This document shows, in pieces, positions 62,951 through 64,000 of a DNA stretch of 64,000 nt. The notes under the pieces were generated by a model. That model was not told where the DNA came from. It made no database searches and saw nothing but the letters and a program-made list of their open reading frames with translations. Every line of letters starts with the position of its first letter. Within the stretch, counting starts at the first letter, position 1. The translations under genes and the position numbers were made by a program. This stretch comes from Nostoc sp. CHAB 5824 (GTDB lineage Bacteria > Cyanobacteriota > Cyanobacteriia > Cyanobacteriales > Nostocaceae): contig NZ_JAIVFT010000007.1 in the NCBI RefSeq assembly GCF_020829665.1, positions 248,795 to 312,794 on the forward strand, written 5' to 3'.

Positions 62951-64000
62951 GTGCAAATTGTGATTGTGGGCGCAGGTCCAACAGGTGTAACACTTGCTCT
63001 GCTCCTTGCAAAACGTGGTACTGCTGTAACGTTAATTGAAGCAGCAAAGGATTTTCATCGTGTTTTCCGCGGTGAAGGATTAATGCCCAGTGGGTTAGAA
63101 GCATTAGAGCAAATGGGTCTATCACCGTTGTTGGAGCATATTCCCCATCGACAACTCGACGCATGGGAATTCATTATAGGGGAAAAGCAATTGTTTCGAG
63201 TTGATGAACCAATGGGAGCAACCCGACCCTGTACACTGGTTTCACAACCACCGCTACTCAATGCACTGATTTCGGAAGCTCAAACCAATGATGGGTTTGA
63301 ATTTATCCAGGGTGTTCCAGTCAAAGATTTACGCTGGAGTAATCAACGTGTCGCAGGTGTAGTACTAAGCGATGGGAGAGAACTGGCTGCTGACCTAGTG
63401 ATTGGGGCAGATGGTCGAAATTCTCTTGTGCGACAACGTATAGGGTTGGAATTGGTACGCCAGCCTAAAAGTATTGATATTCTCTGGTTTAAACTTGCCG
63501 CCAGCCCTGAGTTTGCAGTCGATAATGTGTTCCGTACTATTGTAAATGGCGATCGCGTATTTACCATCTTTCACGGGGCAGAAGAAGGAAAACTGCATCT
63601 GGCTTGGGTGATGTCCGCAACCGAAAACACTGACTCCAAGCAAGCCAACTGGGGAGAGATTTTTGCCTCACTATCACCCTCATGGCTAGCAGAGCATTTC
63701 TGTAATCATGCAGACACCATCGAATCCCCCATTCGGCTTTCTGTTGTGGTTGGTTATTGTCCACAATGGCACGCACCAGGGGTACTGCTTCTGGGTGACG
63801 CTGCACACCCAATGTCTCCTGTCCGTGCTCAAGGAATTAATCTAGCATTCCGTGATGTGATTGTCGCTGCTAATCATCTTGTGCCACTGTTGCACAGAGA
63901 AGCTGGACACCAGGACATTGACATGGCACTATCGCAAATCCAAGCAGAACGTGAGCCAGAAATTATCCGCGCCCAGCAACTCCAGTTAGAGGAAGCTAAA
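62951..64000 (+). CDS. FAD-dependent monooxygenase, 3' partial
   Basis: 350 codons to the window edge, no stop reached. GTG 62951 is the start, with AAGGAGGG 8 bp before it; the ATG at 62943 is at once closed by a stop. N-terminal IVIVGAGPTGVTLALLLAKRG binds FAD; DLVIGADGRNSLVRQRIG is the aromatic-hydroxylase DG motif; PGVLLLGDAAHPMSPVRAQGINLAFRD is the GD motif. Belongs to the p-hydroxybenzoate hydroxylase-like group. Substrate unknown. Confidence 0.9.
   Translation, partial: MQIVIVGAGPTGVTLALLLAKRGTAVTLIEAAKDFHRVFRGEGLMPSGLEALEQMGLSPLLEHIPHRQLDAWEFIIGEKQLFRVDEPMGATRPCTLVSQPPLLNALISEAQTNDGFEFIQGVPVKDLRWSNQRVAGVVLSDGRELAADLVIGADGRNSLVRQRIGLELVRQPKSIDILWFKLAASPEFAVDNVFRTIVNGDRVFTIFHGAEEGKLHLAWVMSATENTDSKQANWGEIFASLSPSWLAEHFCNHADTIESPIRLSVVVGYCPQWHAPGVLLLGDAAHPMSPVRAQGINLAFRDVIVAANHLVPLLHREAGHQDIDMALSQIQAEREPEIIRAQQLQLEEAK

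Overview
The window reads as chromosomal DNA of a filamentous, Nostoc-like cyanobacterium. The palindrome GCGATCGC (HIP1) is frequent. Short heptamer repeats and other small dispersed repeats lie between genes and sometimes inside them. Cyanobacterial genes are present: the menaquinone/phylloquinone genes menF, menA, menC and menE, ferredoxin-dependent sulfite reductase, a GluR0-like receptor, a VTE6-like kinase, a second S1 protein and a GUN4 domain. I see no rRNA, no CRISPR array and no intact insertion sequence. Five tRNA genes are present: Val(TAC), Ser(TGA), Tyr(GTA), Thr(GGT) and Arg(TCT).

Layout. 1-5.1 kb: the end of a highly repetitive WD40 protein, a nuclease-fold protein, an alpha/beta hydrolase, a lone DUF433 gene, tRNA-Val, a DUF2227 membrane protein and mazG. 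5.2-8.1 kb: a glutamate-receptor-like channel and an aldehyde dehydrogenase. 8.1-12.9 kb: a receiver-domain remnant, a 21-bp tandem array, a membrane flavoprotein paired with an HlyD-type adaptor, and a truncated M48 peptidase. 13.2-21.0 kb: proA, a GNAT gene, then the quinone genes menF (minus strand), menA-menC-menE (plus strand, tightly packed) and a DHNA-CoA thioesterase converging on menE. 21.1-21.9 kb: a VapBC-like toxin-antitoxin pair.

22.2-28.9 kb is the most interesting stretch. A plus-strand operon encodes a small coiled-coil protein, a STAS-like/GHKL-ATPase protein with a perfect beta-clamp-binding pentapeptide, a STAS-like/winged-helix protein, a NurA-like nuclease and a HerA-like translocase ATPase. 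A ribbon-helix-helix/DruA-like (DUF4338) pair converges on it. The block has one HIP1 site in about 7 kb, against eleven in the 7.3 kb from proA to menE, and ends beside tRNA-Ser. I read it as an acquired, probably anti-phage module: a HerA-NurA effector joined to an ATP-dependent STAS/GHKL switch.

29-47.6 kb is mostly housekeeping: a TIGR04168-type phosphoesterase, nadA, tRNAs with a free-standing I-Ssp6803I-like endonuclease, conserved hypotheticals, a broken cutA, an ADP-ribosylglycohydrolase, an outer-membrane beta-barrel, sulfite reductase with a ribbon-helix-helix-like tail, a Uma2 protein, RsmE, a lipase and a VTE6-like kinase. 48-55.4 kb looks like a type I secretion locus: parvulin, ABC exporter, a subtilisin-like protease as probable cargo, and a membrane fusion protein. 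55.5-64 kb holds an NmrA-like reductase, a MITE-like element, a SAP/RHH gene pair, a 62-bp tandem array, a TIR-GUN4 fusion, a transposase remnant, a second S1 protein, a dienelactone hydrolase, a GntR regulator and the start of an FAD monooxygenase that runs off the end.

All calls rest on reading motifs and layout. No database search was possible, so family names are recognition calls.
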